Below are positions 13,101-22,706 of a stretch of DNA of 64,000 nt, one piece after another. The DNA is from Hydractinia symbiolongicarpus. Its lineage: Eukaryota; Cnidaria; Hydrozoa; Anthoathecata; Hydractiniidae. The translations under genes and the position numbers were made by a program. The notes below the pieces were generated by a model that saw nothing but the letters and a program-made list of their open reading frames with translations, made no database searches and was not told the DNA's origin. The stretch is taken from the NCBI RefSeq assembly GCF_029227915.1, contig NC_079887.1, positions 15,004,001-15,068,000 on the forward strand. Direction: 5' to 3'. Within the stretch, counting starts at the first letter, position 1, and each line of letters starts with the position of its first letter.

Positions 13101-16100
13101 GGCATTAAACATAGGGTTTCTGTTTCGGTTGTAAAAAATGTTTTAAAAATTTCTAGCCTACGCCTTGCTTGTATAGATAAAAATTAAAGATTAGCTACAG
13201 CATCCTATAAGAATGGCAAATGCACCCTCGTCCCCAGATTTTTTTGCCTTTTTGATATGGGAGAAGACGGCGCGTCTCATATCAAAAAGGCAAAAAACCC
13301 TGGGGACGAGGGTGTGGCAAATGACTAAACCGAATAATTATTTGCAGTCTGGCTATGTTAGAATTTAAAAACAAACAAAAACCATTGCGAGGAAATTCGA
13401 GTAATTCCTAGCAGGGTTAATAATAAATTTTTTTCTAAGCAACTGTGAAGTAATTATTTTATCAATTTTTGGGAGATTTTATAGTACCTCAAGTATTAGG
13501 TCAAAGTGTAAGGTTTTTGTTTGTAGAATAATGAATTTTATTGGAGATGCCGGCGAAAAGCTTGCTGAAAATATGCCTCACACCGTTAATCGTAAAAAAT
13601 TCGCTCTTGGAGGAATAAAGATAAAACGAACAAACTTTAACAGTTTGACGATAGACGCGCGTCACGTTGGAACGACAAATATCCTAGATTTCCATAGTAA
13701 CGGAGAGTCATTGGATAACAAAACCCGGGATGCTATCATTTTGCTCCCTCATTCAATCGCAAATGCTCTACCAGCAAATGTTCAAGATTTAACTGTGGTT
13801 GCCGTCACTTTTGAAAACGACAACGTGTTCCAAGTCGACAGAAATACACAATCAGCGTTTTCAGGTAAAGGGGGTTGGGAAATTTGACTTTTAAGGGCTC
13901 GATTTGATTTTTTTGTCTTCTTCTTCGCTTTCGGATATGTGGCTAGAGTAAGTACCCAGCATGTATATCAGAAAAGCGAAAAAAAAGCTCTGGGAACTAG
14001 ATTGCGTTTGACTTCCTTGAGCACTGTTGCAAAAATTTTCGTCGTTGCGTTAATGTTATAAGGTGGAGAAAATGTAAACCTTACTTTTTTTTGGTATTTA
14101 GTTGTTTTTAACTTGAGTAAACCCTAGCTATAATAAACTCTAGCTATTTTTAATCGCCCCAAACATACGACGCTATGTTCACATTGGAGACATCAATTGT
14201 GACTTCAATTTATAACTATTTCTTTCTCGTTTGAAAACAGGATGGAAAGTGAATACACATATAATATCCGCAGAGATCCGTGGACAAAGGATAAATAATC
14301 TAGAAACACCGATCGTAATAACGTTGAATTCACCTAAAAGTAGATTATCAGGATATGAGAAATCCTGTGTATACTGGAACGTCACAAAAAGAGGTAACTT
14401 TTCGTCGTCATCATTTTTGTCGTCGTCATCATAGTTTTCGTTGCAATTGTTGTCATCGTCGCCGCTGTTACTGTCGTCATCATTGTTGTTGTCGTTTTTG
14501 TAGTAAAAATTGTTCCTCTTCCATTTTTCACAGTGTGGACCGACAAGGGATGCAAGTTGAATCATTCTAATGACGTCGACAGCACATACACGTGCACATG
14601 TAACCATCTCACCAATTTTGCCTTACTGTTTAACGCAAATCCGCCTAAAGATGTCCATAGGGATGTTCTTACTGTAATTACATACATTGGGCTTACCTTA
14701 TCTCTTCTTGGAGCACTTATAACCTTTGTAACATACGCTATTTTTCCGTAAGTATGATAAAAAGAACCTCTTGTCTTAGCGGTATATTTGGAGTTACAAA
14801 TTTTTCTATTTTGCTTACGTTCTTACTAATTAGCTGTGCTAATTAACTCGGAAATCATCATCTTCTGTACCGCACCATTATAATTTTGTATTACGTTTTT
14901 TTTATATTTCTTTCTTTCAATATTTTCTTTTTTTTAGAATGCTGCGTTCCTCCACTCCGCCGAAGATTTTGATGAACCTATGCGCGTCATTGATTTTAAT
15001 GATCGTTATGTTCTTTGCTGGTCTTGAAAGAAACTCGTCACAAACTAATTGCAAAGTTATTGCAGGCTTCATACAGTACTTCTTCTTGACTGTGTTTAGC
15101 TGGAGCGCAGTGGAAGGCTTTCATTCAGCACGTGGACTGGTGTACCCTATGAAGGTGGAGGTGACCCTGTTTATACAGAAAGCGTTAGCCGTCGGTTGGG
15201 GTAAGATTTAAACTGAATAGTACGTTTTTATAACATCACAAAAAATAAAAAATAAAAATTAAAAAAAATGATCATTAATCGTGAAAGTAATTGTTATAAC
15301 CAGATGGTTGTTTTAAAGACCTAAAAATAAGATATCAATGAGAGGATTTCCGTTTTTCAATCAAACCGGCGTTAAGCGTTTATATATTTTATGAAATATG
15401 CGCAATAGAAGATCAAAACTCCGTCTGTCACGCAGAATGGTACCGAAAATAACGAGACGCACGCTATGCGGTTTAAAAAGAACGGGATTTTCCACGGGTC
15501 ACTGACTAGCATTTCTAATTTTTTCTTAGGCACTGGACTTACTTTAAAACTGTAAAAACTATATAGTAAGAAGTTCTCTTCAATGCTAATGCTTTATAAA
15601 TACTGTTGACACGTGCATGTTTTGCTTTGTCAGGTATCCCGATCATTATCACTGCAATTGGTGCATCTGTATGGAATTCTGATTATGGTCGCGAAGAGAG
15701 GTAAGCACAATATTATGGCGGTATATAAAATATTAATATTTAACCCTTTTTTGTATATAAAATTTTTTTCACTTAAAATATATTTTTATTTCATTTCGTA
15801 GCAGAAGGTAGGGATAAACTTTCTTACTTGAAGTAAGTTATTTATCCAGCGCAACTATGATGATCTTTCCATAGCTAAGACAAAATATTTGTTAAAACTG
15901 CTACGGTATTTAGCAAGCATATTTCACTTAAAAAGGACCTTCTTACTTTAAGTAATAGGAAAAACAAAAAAATAGGTTTATGCAGCTGAATTATGCTTAC
16001 CTTTCCACTGCTATTGTTATTAAACAAGCATATCTCACTTTAATAAGGGGCCTTATTGACACACAGTAAGAAGTAGTTTCTTCTTCCTTTTCTAAACCAG

Positions 16101-17112
16101 TTTGCTTATTAATATGTCGTCGCATCCCGTCCTACTAGAATCAGGATCATGCGTCCCGTTCATAAATCGAGTCGCTTTTTCTTGCATTTCTATCTTGTCT
16201 ACTGACACTCTCTTTTTTGTATAGAACCTTTTTCTAAAAATTATTTGGGGATGGTTGAAATAAATACGATTAAGTGACATATTCTTGTCTGTTCCACGTT
16301 CTTTAAATAGAAATATTTCCCCAACATTTTTAATTATAGTTGAATCCAACGTGTTAGCCACAAGTTGGTAAAAGTTTCCACTCATGAAACAAGTCCATCA
16401 AAGCGACTCTTGAAAAACATAAAATTATTAGTTATTTGTGTAGCGTACATAAATGTGTTCAGCTGTGTCTATTTATTTATACCACTGATATATTCTTTTG
16501 TTAGTACGTTTGTTATATATTATAGCAACATCCCTTTCTCTAATTCTCCCGTGGGTCCATTTTAAGTTGAAATCAATATCAAGCAAGGGGGTGTTTTTTT
16601 AGTTATCAAATAAAAAAAATTCTTCTTTTAGCTGTGTTGTGACTGGCAAGGCTTTCTTCGTGACTGTTTTGGTGCCAATTGCTGCAGTTCTATTGTTCAA
16701 CCTTATCGCCTTGATTGCTATTTCTATGTCGGTGAAGTCAAGTTCGCAGAAGTACTCTACGAATTCATTATCGGTGAAAGATCGTTTTCGAATCATTGTA
16801 GCGTTCATGGTCCTCTTTGGTCTCACATGGTCGTTCGGCGTGTTAGTTATAGTCTCGGATACAGTAATATTTCAATATCTGTTCTGCATTTTAAGTGGAT
16901 TACAAGGTTTGTATATCTTTTTATTTTATTGCGTGCGAAACAGAAAGATCCGGAAGTTTTGGTACGGATTAGTACGCGGAAGAAATATTCGAGAGATGCA
17001 AAGAGAATCGACACGTAAAAGGCAAAAACCCCGAGCAGGTACAGTTGATTCTTACGCGTATAATAGTACGAGTGAATCCAAAGAATACAGACTTAGCAAC
17101 TTCAAGACTTGA
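7071..17112 (+). CDS. Adhesion G-protein-coupled receptor (Ig-HormR-GAIN/GPS-7TM)
   Basis: Likely cell-surface receptor that cleaves itself at its GPS and signals through G proteins; ligand unknown. Proposed exons: 7071-7137, 8179-9078, 9813-10082, 10205-10317, 10723-10798, 11479-11505, 12236-12471, 12614-12858, 13527-13864, 14241-14393, 14534-14747, 14938-15200, 15634-15700, 16632-17112. All phases agree, giving about 1149 residues. In order: signal peptide; unrecognised region of about 300 residues in exon 2; Ig domain in exon 3 (C..W..GSYRC); Cys-rich HormR in exon 7; GAIN in exons 8-10; GPS with C.YW, W..KGC, CTCNHLTNFA, cleavage expected HL/T; seven hydrophobic helices; short basic tail. 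Ig-HormR-GAIN order resembles vertebrate ADGRF and ADGRA. Weak points are the exon 5 donor (GTGCTG) and the 27-base exon 6. Domain calls are very secure, exact exon edges less so. Confidence 0.93.
9813..10082 (+). CDS. Receptor exon 3: Ig-like domain
   Basis: A phase-1/phase-1 exon of 270 bases, the usual mobile Ig exon type. It shows the first Cys (DMKCKF), the core Trp (VTWYK) and the D-x-G-x-Y-x-C motif (EDIGSYRCSV). The acceptor is TTTTAG and the donor GTACGT. Confidence 0.85.
11720..11822 (+). mobile_element. Short nonautonomous Helitron-like element (copy 1)
   Basis: Contains the shared family body (CCCGTATACGTCTGTC, then TGTCTGTCACGCAAAATGG). It ends with a CCGTGGATTTTTCCACGG hairpin followed by GCTAACGACTAG then T. 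A hairpin a few bases before terminal CTAG, inserted next to T, is the Helitron 3' hallmark. The 5' end is eroded here. Lies in a receptor intron. Confidence 0.65.
12236..14747 (+). CDS. Receptor exons 7-11: HormR, GAIN and GPS module
   Basis: Exon 7 (12236-12471) is a HormR domain with several Cys and WP/W residues (TCGGETD, VWPATNNGETAYLPCPG, AVWQPLDDSECV). Exons 8-10 give an alpha-helical then beta-rich GAIN fold; a recognisable stretch is LGGIKIKRTNF. Exons 10 and 11 share the GPS across an intron at 14394-14533. Both Trp and all four Cys are present, and CNHLTNFALLF carries the His-Leu-Thr cleavage site. TM1 starts in exon 11. Nothing suggests loss of autoproteolysis. Confidence 0.9.
12910..13002. 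repeat. Long inverted repeat containing a hammerhead-like GGGAGA..TCTCCCGAAAC motif
   Basis: Two arms of about 42 bases (12912-12953 and 12960-13001) form a near-perfect foldback. Each arm holds GGGAGA-AGAA/AGGA-TCTCCC followed by GAAAC. This resembles the stem II and GAAA part of hammerhead-type ribozymes found at the ends of Penelope-like retroelements. A full CUGAUGA core is not present, so it may be a decayed form or only similar by chance. Located in a receptor intron. Confidence 0.5.
13223..13314. mobile_element. 92-bp foldback MITE with 9-bp target-site duplication
   Basis: The ends are CACCCTCGTCCCCAG and its reverse complement. The whole element folds into a hairpin with arms of about 42 bases. 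The exact direct repeat TGGCAAATG flanks it (13214-13222 and 13315-13323). The termini match those of the 2.4-kb helicase-carrying element at 47022-49391, which also has a 9-bp duplication, so this is probably its nonautonomous relative. Located in a receptor intron. Confidence 0.85.
14399..14505. repeat. Imperfect trinucleotide tract (TCG/TCA/TTG) in the intron splitting the GPS
   Basis: The 140-base intron between the two GPS exons is mostly degenerate TCGTCATCA repeats. Read on the minus strand it would be an Asp/Asn-rich run, but it is flanked by valid GT and AG sites and interrupts a conserved domain. I therefore treat it as intronic simple sequence. Confidence 0.7.
15420..15509 (+). mobile_element. 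Short Helitron-like element (copy 2, truncated 5')
   Basis: Shares CTGTCACGCAGAATGGTA and GAGACGCACGCTATGCGGT with the other copies and ends in a CACGGGTCACTGACTAG terminus. The 5' TC..TATTATAAT block is missing. It lies in the receptor intron between the exons ending at 15200 and starting at 15634. Confidence 0.55.
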
Positions 17113-17302
17113 ATAATGTGCAGAAACCCATTGTGTGGAGAAGCACACAAAGAAACGAAGTAAAACATTATCAAATTGCTATCGAAGTAAATTCAAGAAA
17201 ATATTTCTGAAATGGTTTCTCCTTAAAACCGCGTACTGAGATGGACACACCAAGAAGATATAGCTACATGAATGCTCAACTTCTTTCTCAGTCACAGAAG
17301 AT

Positions 17303-17308
17303 AATAAA
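17303..17308 (+). terminator. Poly(A) signal of the receptor gene
   Basis: AATAAA lies about 190 bases after the TGA stop at 17110-17112. It is the first canonical hexamer downstream. Confidence 0.5.
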
Positions 17309-18190
17309 ATAATTCTCCGGGAGTTTTATGGGATTAAGAGTTTATAAATTAAGGATAAAGAAATTGTCATAAATATGTAAATTTGAAGCGTGTGACAAAA
17401 TATGTAGTTAAATAGTGGTTTATGTCCTTATAGAAGTTTGTATATTTTTAGATTTAAACGTGGAATTTTTTAGTTATTTCTTTGAATTAGGCTTTACTTT
17501 GGTTAGTAATAAAAACTGTGCCCTATAGGTAGCATCTACCTAGTTTGTCGTTGGTATATGTACGATATTTCACTTTCTTGTGCAAGAATACCGACAATAT
17601 GGTGAAGATTTGTGAAATTAAACGGCGAAACCCTTCCTTGAATTGTCATTTGTTTTAGATCAGTGCTTTCAATTAACTCAATTACAATCACGACGTTTTA
17701 ATTCTTTCGGAATTTAGCGGGAATTCTGAAACAAATATGAGAATTTTTTTATCTTAAGGTCAATTTTTTAGGATTCAAGCATAAAAAAGATATGTCGTTT
17801 ATATACAGAGTAAGATGAGACAAATCCGTAACAGACGTTTTTAGTCAGTAAAATCATTAAAAAAATTTTTTGTTATCTACCACAAATTTAAAATCGTTTC
17901 GTGGGTTGTCTGACTCCATATATAAACATATTTTTTTTAAAAAAATGACCAATGAGCTAGGAAATGATCAAAAAACAAACTGTATAAAGCCAATTACAAG
18001 GCTAAATATTTACGAAATTAATTGTTGCGATTTATGAAATTTGACAATAAGAACAATTTTGTACTAACAGTGCGAAAAAAGTTAAAGCACCTCAAGCCGA
18101 AGTAAAATTATCTGATTGTGATAAAAAAGTGACCTAAAACTCTATTCTTCGTTGCCTTTTTAAAAAATGACGCCAATTAAATTCGAGGAG

Positions 18191-18263
18191 AGTGTTTTAG
18201 GTTGATTTTTAGCCTCTGTTGCGTCTCACACAAGACGCTGGAGGCTAAAAAAAAGTGTTTTAA
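18191..18263. repeat. Foldback repeat
   Basis: The left arm (AGTGTTTTAG..TTTTTAGCCTC..GCGTCT) and the right arm (AGACGC..GAGGCTAAAAA..AGTGTTTTA) are inverted copies with a 6-base centre. It is probably a small MITE; no target-site duplication is evident. Confidence 0.55.
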
Positions 18264-21200
18264 AAGAAAAACAAAACAAGTATATTTTTTTAGCTGCAGT
18301 TTAGAAAGAAAAGCGTATTTGAGACTTTTAAAGTGCGTAGCACATGAACGAAGTTGCTTTTTAGGGTTTTTTAAACTAGGAAAAATATCGAAATTTTGTA
18401 TCCTATGAAGCATCTACAACGTAGCCATTTACAGGCGTCAGACTCTGGAACACTTCCTCATTTTGGGCGGATTGCAGGGACGCGGTGCAACTTGTCATTT
18501 TTTCTATGACAACTTCATAATGGTGAAATCTCGAGTTGATATCGTCTTTGTAAACAAGACAGTATCTGACATAAACTTGCATTTTGAGTAAACGTTACTG
18601 CGTCGAATCAGTTTCTAAGTGAGAACAGCTTCTAGCCAAATGATCTCTACTTATTTATTTAAGAGTGTGGCTCGCGTTGTGTTATTGCAGACTTTTTAAA
18701 CAGTACTTATAAGTTGGAAAAACGTAAGAATAACTTATATGGTTGTTTTAAACTGCTGGAGAAAAAAATTCCACCAATAGCTCAAAAGAATACATAAAAG
18801 AAAAATCAGCTAACTATTCAACTAGCTGCAAGATAGCTTGTTGATAAAAAACCTATAAAAAAATGTTTACCAATCAAACAGGTTTACCAACCAAGCTTTC
18901 CTGAATTACCTTTAACAAGGACTTTGATCACTTCGGTATATACTTTGCTTTAAAATATTTTAAACTGGGATCCAGAAAAGTAGTCGTTAAATTCTCGTTA
19001 AAAAGAATTATATGATGTTTTACAGATTTTCATAATTTCATCATGTTACGTAGATTGGACATAAATAGTAAACAAAATATAATGAAACAACCTAAAAAAT
19101 ATGAGGATTATGTGAAAAATACTGATACTGGACCATTTCCCCCTCCACTCTCCTTTTCCCTTGTCAATGTTGGTTTTATTGGTTGGTTTCAAGGGCAAAC
19201 TTGTCCAATCAAACCGTCATCTTTCTGATATCCTAGACAGCTTTAAAGTTAAGAAAAGGAAGATTTTGGTTGGTGTTACCGATTTCTTAACTCGTCACTG
19301 CAAGTGCAATGGGTGATCAGTCGAAAGCTAAAAACACTTTAAATACTGTCAGTAAATTTCATACCGAAGACGCTATTGATCACTTCGGTATATATGTCAT
19401 TTCGGTAAAGAGAAACCAATAGAAAAGGTCGGTAATGACTTAAAATATTTTTGATATTCTTTGCTAAAGTTTAAACGTATATCACCCCAACTTTTGTCTT
19501 GCAGTCCAAAGAGGTTTTTAGATACGGAAATAATTCAATTAACTAATTCGGTAAGCTTTCTTGTGGCTACTAAGGGAACTCAGCTTCATTAGAAACACGC
19601 TGTGCCAAAAAAGTACAAAAGAAACACTTTGTTGGGAGAATTAAACAGGGCTGATTTCGAATTGGTGAAAAATGGAATACGTTGGAAGTAAAATATGCTG
19701 ATTATCCTAAAGCCTTTACTAAGGTTGAATTGTTGATACCTACCTGGTTATTAAAAGAAGAACTTCTACAAGTGCGCATTTAGATACCTTATAATTTCCT
19801 GGCATTTATGAGAAAACTAGTTTTTAAGGCATAAATAGATTTGTGAAACCAAATATAAACATCAGGGAAAATTTAAACCAGCCAGGTATATGGTTCTTAA
19901 AGCGGGATATGTCTTTTCTTGGAAAGGGTGTTAAGCTCGGCTTCATCCAACCATATAAATTTAATAGGCATTTTTTATTAGAAAGTTCATTCCTACAATT
20001 AACGATTAACTTAGATATAAGGTTTAGATACTAAAATTAATTAGATATTAAGTTTCAGTACATATGTAAAGTTGATTTTAGTTGTTTGTACTCTGACGAT
20101 GTACTTAGTGTGTGAAAAGCTTAACTGATAAATATTTTATTAAAACCTTCTTTTCATTTTTCTGTAGTAATACTTTGGTTGTTATTCTTAAACGTTTAAG
20201 AATAGCAATATTTCGATCAAAAATATATTGTTTCATCTGCACGCCAACAACTTTGACATTATTTAGTGCTCGCGACGAATAAACTTGTGTTATCCCGCCA
20301 CTGAGCTAGCCATGTTACAGTTTATTCCTTGTTAAACAAAGTCAGTCTTTGAAACTAGGTTTAAAAACTAACTTTTCTTCCGCCTAATTCGATAAGAACA
20401 AGGCAATAATGTGTCGAGTTCGGACATTTCACACGTGGGTATTCTTATGCCTCTAAATGTTCGGAGTGAGGCTCTCACTGAGTAGTGTGTAATTAAGCAA
20501 AGGGCCGTGATCAACATCGCCTTAATTATATTGAAACTAAGTGTTTAGGGTATGAAGCTAAAATAATTTGTTCATTTGTTCATTGTCTGATTGGATGTCT
20601 CTAACTCAGAAAGTTTTTAGCTAGCTAGCTGTTTGTTTGAGCTCTTGTAATAAAAAGTTGCATATTTTCTTTCATAGCTCCAATCACAAAGTTGTAAAAA
20701 ATTTTTCGTTAACCAGTGATGATACCTAGCTAAAGCTACAGCACGTTTATCCGTTCGGATGAGTATCACTCGATCAATGGAGAACACTCAACTTCAATTC
20801 ATGAGGTAAAAACGTGACACTGTTACAGGAACAATTATTTTTGTCACGCTTTACGATGCAGATTAGATTTTTATGACAGTAATGACATTTATGACAGTGT
20901 TTTGATCCCCATGCTGTTGATGAAAAGGTGTATGAATGGTGGAGATTAAATTGTTGCTGACTCCGTAATGGATGTCATACGGCACAAGTCAAATATGTTT
21001 TTTTAAGGATCAATCACCTTAATTAGCTGTGGAACACACAGCTTCTAGTTTCGGCTGAAAGCTCGAACAAATCCTGATCTGTGTTTTCTCAATGCTGCAT
21101 ACATTTTATTGACATAAACTAGCTCTTATGCAGGGATATTGTGTTATTAAAACATGCTTTTACTGGTACAACTTTTAACTTTTATTAGAAACCTTATTTA

Positions 21201-21466
21201 CTTAAAAAAATGATGTAACTTTTCTATTTCATTATATTGTAGTCTTACGTTTGTAAAAAGTAATAAAAACGATTTTTAATAATTAGGCTAGCATCACCTG
21301 TTGCAAATGCTAGGCAAGCGAGGCTTAAGTGTTCATTGGTTTGCAATACGTTGATGATTAGAAATAGGCTTTGTGTATCCTCAGTAACAAGGAAACCCCA
21401 GCTCCGTCATAACATTGGTTCCTCAGCTTCATAGCTGTACAGCTATCTTGTTTCGTTTTACTTTAT

Positions 21467-21555
21467 CTACCTCGTCCCAGGGCTTGTTAGGCTGTTTATA
21501 TATGAGCGGCCTGTGTCCAAATAAAAAAGCCTTACAAGCCCTGGGGACGAGGTTG
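21467..21555. mobile_element. MITE with CCTCGTCCCCAG-type termini
   Basis: The left end CTACCTCGTCCCAGGGCTTG and the right end CAAGCCCTGGGGACGAGGTTG are inverted repeats. The terminal sequence matches the elements at 13223 and 47022. I find no clear 9-bp duplication, so the flanks may have decayed or the ends may be misplaced. Confidence 0.6.
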
Positions 21556-21663
21556 GCACATGGAATCTTTTTCATTAATGATAATGGCAGTTTCAATTTT
21601 ATAGAAAAATACTTAAGTGAACGATTCATTGAGTAACAACAAGGAAAGGAGTAGAAAACCTGA

Positions 21664-21700
21664 AACCGCCGTAATTAGGTGCGCCCTGATTACGGCGGTT
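21664..21700. repeat. Perfect 12-bp-stem hairpin
   Basis: AACCGCCGTAAT and ATTACGGCGGTT flank a 13-base loop. It is much more GC-rich than its surroundings. It may be the tip of a short transposon; no function is assigned. Confidence 0.5.
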
Positions 21701-22622
21701 CTTTAACAAAAACTTACATAAACACTGTAAACAGGTTGGTAATTTTTTGATGATTTTTGTTTTCATTTCTTGTTTTATTCAAACTAAGTCTCTATTATTT
21801 TGCAAAAAAACAACAAAGATGAACAGATCGCAGTTTCGAGGATTTTATAATAAAGCCAGGTTTAGCAAATTGATCATTCTCCTTCTTTTGATAATGTTCA
21901 CCACTTTATCGTTTTTCTTTTTTCAAGATTAATTTAGTTATAACTCAAGGTTACAATTAAAACAATTTATATTCAAAAACCTGAACCTGCTTGCGATTGT
22001 GCGGCATTTAAAGGCGTTACTTTTTTATCTATATGTACAAGGTCTAATAGGCGTGGTTAACTGTACCTACGTGTTGCTGAAGGAGAGTGAAACATGCGCT
22101 TCTTCACGGTACTTTTTCCCAACATAATATTGTGAATTATCTTTTTTTTAAAAATAAAGATTACGAAAAAATCCACTCAGACATAATATACTTTCCCCAT
22201 TCTAACCCGATTGTACTTCGCCTGTGTGGCAGCAATTTTCTCATAGCTTCGTTATTTTTCTGAGAACATGTGTTTTCGCTGCTGAACGTTATGACTCGAT
22301 TGGATTGGTTTTGCAAGTAAATTTTTCTTCCTGAATGGTTTCATGTTATAACGCTTTATATTTACCTCTTAAAAAAATGCCCAATTGGAGTTAAAAAGCT
22401 CAAAAACTCAGGATTTTTATTCAGGCTCCTTATTTATTAACACGGTTGCCATGGCTACTCCAAAAATGGGAAGTTTTAATACTTGTTGTCATTATAAGTT
22501 CAGATTTGGTATATTTGGAAACAGCCTATATTCACTAGAGGTTGCATCTGTTAAAATTTCAAATTTTGAGGAACGTGAAAGAAAAAAACACAGAATAAGT
22601 TAGCAGTTATCTTTCTATATAA

Positions 22623-22628
22623 TTTATT
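22623..22628 (-). terminator. Poly(A) signal of gene A
   Basis: TTTATT on the plus strand reads AATAAA on the transcript strand, about 80 bases after the stop at 22707. Gene B has one at a similar distance from its stop. Confidence 0.55.
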
Positions 22629-22706
22629 ATTTTAAGAAACTATAACCTAGTTACACGCTACGTTATCATTCCGATATTATTTTTCTTCGTGCAACAATTT
22701 CTCTTT

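Larger units (their letters stand above)
17113..22706. other. Intergenic region, convergent 3' ends of the receptor and gene A
   Basis: No exon that I can support. The two flanking genes converge, so this stretch holds only 3' UTRs and spacer. It contains a foldback near 18191-18263, a CCTCGTCCCCAG-type MITE at 21467-21555 and a GC-rich hairpin at 21664-21700. Short open frames overlap these repeats or AT-rich DNA and show no splice or domain support. Confidence 0.6.

Noticed and set aside
14179-14607. Minus-strand open frame rich in Asp and Asn
   Set aside because: It is the trinucleotide repeat of a receptor intron read backwards across the GPS exons.
18177-18413. Two opposite open frames of about 70 codons
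   Set aside because: Both lie over a foldback repeat and show no other support.
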